Below, piece by piece: positions 32,579 to 35,845 of a stretch of DNA of 35,845 nt. Made by a program: the position numbers and the translations under genes. The DNA lies in NCBI GenBank assembly GCA_029879645.1, contig JAOUPX010000019.1:1-35845 (forward strand), read 5' to 3'. Source of the stretch: Nitrospinota bacterium (GTDB lineage Bacteria > Nitrospinota > Nitrospinia > Nitrospinales > Nitrospinaceae). How positions within the stretch are numbered: the first letter of the stretch is position 1; each line of letters starts with the position of its first letter. The notes beneath the pieces are model-generated. The model was not told the origin of the DNA. It saw only the letters and a list, made by a program, of their open reading frames with translations, and did no database searches.

Positions 32579-35092
32579 ATGATGTATCGATACGTCTTTC
32601 AATCCATACTTTGGCCGGCCCTGCTGGGTCTGGTGATTCTGGTCGCTTCCCCACCGGCGGTGGAAAGCCGGGAAGCAACCACTCAGGTGGAAAATTACCG
32701 CCTGGGCAGTCATCCGCAATCCACCCGGATTATCATCCAGCTGAATCAGGATACTCCCTACCGGGTGTTGACAAATTACGCCGCTCAAAAAGTGGTGATC
32801 TGGATCCGCCATGCTCAATTGAATCCCAAAGTCCAATCCAACGCTTTCAAGGACAGGCATCTCAGCCAGGTTCAGGCGGCCCAGATTCAAGACAACGTGA
32901 AGCTCACGCTCCGGCTGGCCCACCCCGACATACAACTGGTGCATTATGTGAAGCACCGGCCGGAACAAATTGTGATCGACCTGAAGCCAAAAGGCTCGTC
33001 AGTCCGGGAAGCCGCTTTAAAGCAGAATTTGCAAAAAGGGGATTTAAAACAGTCCGCCTCCAAACCGGTGGCCCGCAAAACTTCCACCACAAACGACAAG
33101 GCCCGGCTGTCCCCCCAAAAAACTGACCGCCTTCCCTTGACCGACCCGGAAGAAAAACTTAAAAGCGGACAAAAAGAATATGAGAAGGCTTTGAAACTTT
33201 TTCAAAATAAAAATTATGGGGAAGCACTCACCGCTCTCCGGCTGTTTCAACAGAAATACCGGGAAAGCCGGTTCCTTGCCAACGCGGCGTATATGATCGC
33301 CGAGTCGGAATACAACCTGACCAAGCAGGATCAATATCCCAATTATGAAAAAGCCCTGACCGCTTATCAATACGCCATGCGGACTTACCCCGATTCGCAG
33401 TTTTACGATCACGCCCTGTTCAAGGCCGCCTCTATTTATGAAGACCTGAATTACACCCTGGAAGCCCGGACCCTTTACGAAAAAGGGATCCACGAGGACA
33501 AGGCCAGCCGTTACAACGCCGCGCGGGAAACCGGAATGGGTCTCATGCTCATTGAAGAAGATCAGCTGAATGAAGCCTACAAAACGTTTCAAATACTGCT
33601 GCGGAAATTCCCGCAAAACCCGGAGGCCAAACAGGGGCTTTTCAAAATCGCACAGCGCTATTACGAGGCGCGGGACTTTCCAAAGGCGTTGAAGATTTAT
33701 GAGGACGTTGTGAAACGCTGGCCGGACGAATTGAAGGAACAGCCTGAGGTTAATTTCTACATTGGAGAGATTTATTTCAATCGAAAACAATACGCGCAGG
33801 CGCGGCAGTATTATTTCAATCTGGTCAACCTGGCTCCGGAATCGCCCAATGCGCACCGGGGGCTGAACCGGATTGGCGACACTTATCTTCAGGATAAAAA
33901 CGGCCTGGCCGCGCTGACGGTATTCAACAAATCGTACAGCATCGATCCCGACAGCGAAGCATCACAATACGCCCAAATCCGTCTGGCGGATGTCGGCATC
34001 CGGTTCCCCGGCCTGCCGGTCAAGGACCTCATATTCGACGTGTCACCCTATTATCAACCCTACCGCACTTTCAAAGAGGTTACCGCCCATCCCGTATCGC
34101 GGGACAATCTTGCGGAAGCCACCTTCAGCCGGGGTTCGGCCTATTACCGGGAACAGCGTTACCTGGAAGCTATCGAAGAATTCAAACGACTGCTTCCGTT
34201 CGAGGCCGATTCCAAATTTCATCTCTGGGCGAAAAATTACCTGCAACTATCCATGGTGCAGTTGATCGATCAATATGCCAAACAAGAGGGGTACCTGCCG
34301 GTTCTCTACGCTTATGCCGATTACCTGAATCTCGGTATCGGAGAATTGAACCGCGTCCAAACGCAGTTACAGATCGGTGAAAGCTACAAGGCCATCGGCC
34401 TGAACTCGGAAGCGCTCAAGTTTTTTGAAAAGGTCAAGTTCGCCGATGTCAACGGCGCCTACACCGACCGCCTGTTCCTGGACCTCGGGGAAATCCACCT
34501 CAACGAGAACCAGTTCAAGGATGCCGAGCGGGTGGCTCGAACCTTCATCAATGCCTACGGCAACAGTCCGCGCCTGCCGGAAGCCAAAATCATTCTGGCG
34601 CGCGCTCATCAGGGACAAAAGCAATTCGACCGATCCATCGAGATTTATAACGAATTGCTGGAATCTCCCAATACAGATATCCCGAGAATTCATTACCTGA
34701 TGGCCGAAACCTGGTTCGCCCGGGAAGATTTACGCAACGCCGCCCGCGCCTACCGGAAAACCCTCGACAGCTACGACCGGACCATCCACAATCCCCCGGA
34801 CTATGTGCAAACCGCCTATTACAAACTTGGCATGACGCTGTACATGCAGGGCCAAACCGCCCCGTCGCTGGACGCCCTCATGGCAGGAAGAAAATTATTC
34901 CCCGATCACCGTCTCAGAAACTGGGCGGATTACCTGATCATCGACAATCTCGACCGGCTCCAAAAAAAGGAACAGGCCGAGTCCGAACTCAAAACCCTGG
35001 TGGCGGAAAGCCGGGACGATCTTCTGCAAAAAGCCGCTCAATCGCACCTGAAAGTGATCGATTGGGAAAAACGGTTAAAAGAACTTCTTTAA
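32579..35092 (+). CDS. Exported AMIN-domain plus TPR-repeat protein
   Basis: The 837-residue protein starts with a signal peptide (about residues 1-30, hydrophobic, ending P-P-A-V-E-S-R). Residues about 38-118 look like an AMIN domain (R-I-I-I-Q-L-N, V-V-I-W-I-R-H-A, K-L-T-L-R-L, Q-I-V-I-D-L), a periplasmic module that in amidases and PilQ secretins binds septal or peptidoglycan sites. A basic, Ser/Thr/Lys-rich linker (about 120-175) leads to a long tetratricopeptide array to the C-terminus, with units such as A-L-K-L-F-Q-N-K-N-Y-G-E-A-L and A-L-K-I-Y-E-D-V-V-K-R-W-P. The tail L-Q-K-K-E-Q-A-E-S-E-L is helical. It is probably a periplasmic scaffold. The histidine kinase gene begins 57 bases downstream, so the two may be cotranscribed. 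Confidence 0.85.
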   Translation: MMYRYVFQSILWPALLGLVILVASPPAVESREATTQVENYRLGSHPQSTRIIIQLNQDTPYRVLTNYAAQKVVIWIRHAQLNPKVQSNAFKDRHLSQVQAAQIQDNVKLTLRLAHPDIQLVHYVKHRPEQIVIDLKPKGSSVREAALKQNLQKGDLKQSASKPVARKTSTTNDKARLSPQKTDRLPLTDPEEKLKSGQKEYEKALKLFQNKNYGEALTALRLFQQKYRESRFLANAAYMIAESEYNLTKQDQYPNYEKALTAYQYAMRTYPDSQFYDHALFKAASIYEDLNYTLEARTLYEKGIHEDKASRYNAARETGMGLMLIEEDQLNEAYKTFQILLRKFPQNPEAKQGLFKIAQRYYEARDFPKALKIYEDVVKRWPDELKEQPEVNFYIGEIYFNRKQYAQARQYYFNLVNLAPESPNAHRGLNRIGDTYLQDKNGLAALTVFNKSYSIDPDSEASQYAQIRLADVGIRFPGLPVKDLIFDVSPYYQPYRTFKEVTAHPVSRDNLAEATFSRGSAYYREQRYLEAIEEFKRLLPFEADSKFHLWAKNYLQLSMVQLIDQYAKQEGYLPVLYAYADYLNLGIGELNRVQTQLQIGESYKAIGLNSEALKFFEKVKFADVNGAYTDRLFLDLGEIHLNENQFKDAERVARTFINAYGNSPRLPEAKIILARAHQGQKQFDRSIEIYNELLESPNTDIPRIHYLMAETWFAREDLRNAARAYRKTLDSYDRTIHNPPDYVQTAYYKLGMTLYMQGQTAPSLDALMAGRKLFPDHRLRNWADYLIIDNLDRLQKKEQAESELKTLVAESRDDLLQKAAQSHLKVIDWEKRLKELL

Positions 35093-35149
35093 TCTTCTAT
35101 AATGAAAACAGGCACAAAATTTACGCTAACCCGTGCACGTGGTGGATTT

Positions 35150-35845
35150 ATGGAAGACCCGACTCAGGAAGAGAAAAAACAGAAGGAACTGGAAGTCCTG
35201 AGGGCCGCGTTCCAATCCTTCAACGAAACCACACAGCACCTGCAGAAATCCTACGAGACTCTTCAGGAACGCATCAAGGACCTCAACCTGGAGTTAGAAC
35301 AGAAAAATCTGGAACTGGAAAAAAATCTTCATGAAAAGGAAAAGGTCAAAAACTATCTCCACAACATTCTCGAAAGTTTGACGAGCGGCGTTATCGTGGT
35401 CGACGAGCATCAAACCATCACCACCTTCAGCCAGACCGCCGGGGCCATCCTCAACCTGGCGCCGGAACAATGTCTCAACCGGCCGCTGGCGCAAGCGGTG
35501 CCGCACCCCATTTTCTCGACACTGGTGGAGCGCCTGCAGGAATCACAGAAAAGCAACCTGATCCAGGATGAGGAGCTGAAAAACGCTGAGGACCGCCGGA
35601 TCAAGGTGCGCGTATCCGCATCGCCGGTTTACAATCCCTCCGGCATCCAATTGGGCACCGTGCTGATTGTGCAGGACATCACCGAACTCAAGCAACTCGA
35701 AGAAGAAGCCGAGCGCAATGACCGCCTGCGCGCCATGGGCGAAATGGCCGCCGGCATCGCCCACGAAATCCGCAACCCGCTGGCAAGCATCGAACTGTTC
35801 GCCTCGATTATGAAAAAGGACTCCCAGGGCGATACCGAAAAAATG
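35150..35845 (+). CDS. PAS sensor histidine kinase, N-terminal part (runs off the window)
   Basis: The frame stays open to the right edge, giving 232 residues. Residues about 5-65 are a heptad-rich coiled coil (L-Q-E-R-I-K-D-L-N-L-E-L-E-Q-K). A PAS domain follows (about 70-185: L-T-S-G-V-I-V-V-D-E-H-Q, ending G-T-V-L-I-V-Q-D-I-T-E-L-K). The HisKA dimerisation region then shows M-G-E-M-A-A-G-I-A-H-E-I-R-N-P-L, with the phosphorylatable His. No membrane helix is present, so it is a cytoplasmic kinase of the NtrB/FlrB-like kind. The ATP-binding domain must lie beyond 35845. ATG 35150 follows GGTGGA; an in-frame ATG at 35102 would add 16 residues but lacks a ribosome site. Confidence 0.9.
   Translation, partial: MEDPTQEEKKQKELEVLRAAFQSFNETTQHLQKSYETLQERIKDLNLELEQKNLELEKNLHEKEKVKNYLHNILESLTSGVIVVDEHQTITTFSQTAGAILNLAPEQCLNRPLAQAVPHPIFSTLVERLQESQKSNLIQDEELKNAEDRRIKVRVSASPVYNPSGIQLGTVLIVQDITELKQLEEEAERNDRLRAMGEMAAGIAHEIRNPLASIELFASIMKKDSQGDTEKM

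Noticed and set aside
32443-33126. 227-codon plus-strand frame overlapping the AMIN-TPR gene
   Set aside because: It reads low-complexity Pro/Gly/Ser-rich sequence in a different frame from the AMIN-TPR gene, which has a coherent signal peptide and domains. It is a shadow of codon bias.
33044-33856. 270-codon antisense frame within the AMIN-TPR gene
   Set aside because: It lies wholly antisense to TPR repeats and matches no family I recognise. Long antisense frames are common in GC-biased genes.
1-35845. CRISPR arrays, tRNA or rRNA genes, transposases, integrases
   Set aside because: I saw no regularly spaced direct repeats, no tRNA-like T-loop plus acceptor pairing, no rRNA segments, and no mobile-element proteins among the real genes.

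Overview
The window is chromosomal DNA from a Gram-negative bacterium with moderately GC-rich, densely packed genes. The diderm envelope is indicated by LPS and surface-glycan glycosyltransferases, an O-antigen ligase-like protein and an exported AMIN/TPR protein. The gene set (exported SUMF1-fold proteins, a long ThyX-like protein, proton-translocating PntAB, c-di-GMP enzymes, TTG/GTG starts) would fit a Nitrospinota-like or deltaproteobacterial-like lineage. That assignment is inference: no rRNA or other decisive marker is present. I found no tRNA, rRNA, CRISPR array, transposase or phage gene.

Layout. 1-1.7 kb: the tail of a VTT/DedA-like membrane protein, cutA, a palindromic repeat and msrP. 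1.7-3.5 kb, minus strand: a higBA toxin-antitoxin pair with its own promoter, the relic tail of a SUMF1-fold gene, an intact SUMF1-fold gene and a small membrane protein. 3.6-6.6 kb, minus: the pntAB operon, ending at a strong terminator. 7.1-8.5 kb: a PAS-PAS-GGDEF diguanylate cyclase. 8.5-12.0 kb, minus: a duplicated ThyX-like protein, a second SUMF1-fold protein and two small membrane proteins. 12.2-16.8 kb, plus: aroA overlapping a DUF255/thioredoxin-fold gene, then bioB. 16.8-20.5 kb: trxA, a GGCT-like protein, a DDAH-like protein, an epimerase-SRPBCC fusion and a twin CDGSH protein. 20.6-27.2 kb: a surface-glycan block with an O-antigen ligase-like gene and an FkbM methyltransferase on plus, facing three GT2 enzymes, a GT39-type transferase and a small unknown gene on minus. 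27.4-35.8 kb, plus: an M20 peptidase, an HD-GYP protein, a nicotinamidase-nicotinate phosphoribosyltransferase fusion, an AMIN-TPR protein and the start of a PAS histidine kinase.

How the genes fit together. The PncA-PncB fusion would recycle nicotinamide to nicotinate mononucleotide, while PntAB sets the NADPH/NADH balance from the proton gradient. The GGDEF and HD-GYP proteins could make and degrade c-di-GMP. The 20.6-27.2 kb block probably builds and decorates LPS or another surface glycan.

Most worth a second look: (1) the relic SUMF1 tail joined to higB at the same point at which an intact SUMF1 tail joins the thyX-like gene; (2) the ThyX-like protein whose two halves carry complementary pieces of the ThyX signature; (3) the PncA-PncB fusion; (4) repeat elements that supply the ribosome binding site and signal-peptide charge of an exported protein.
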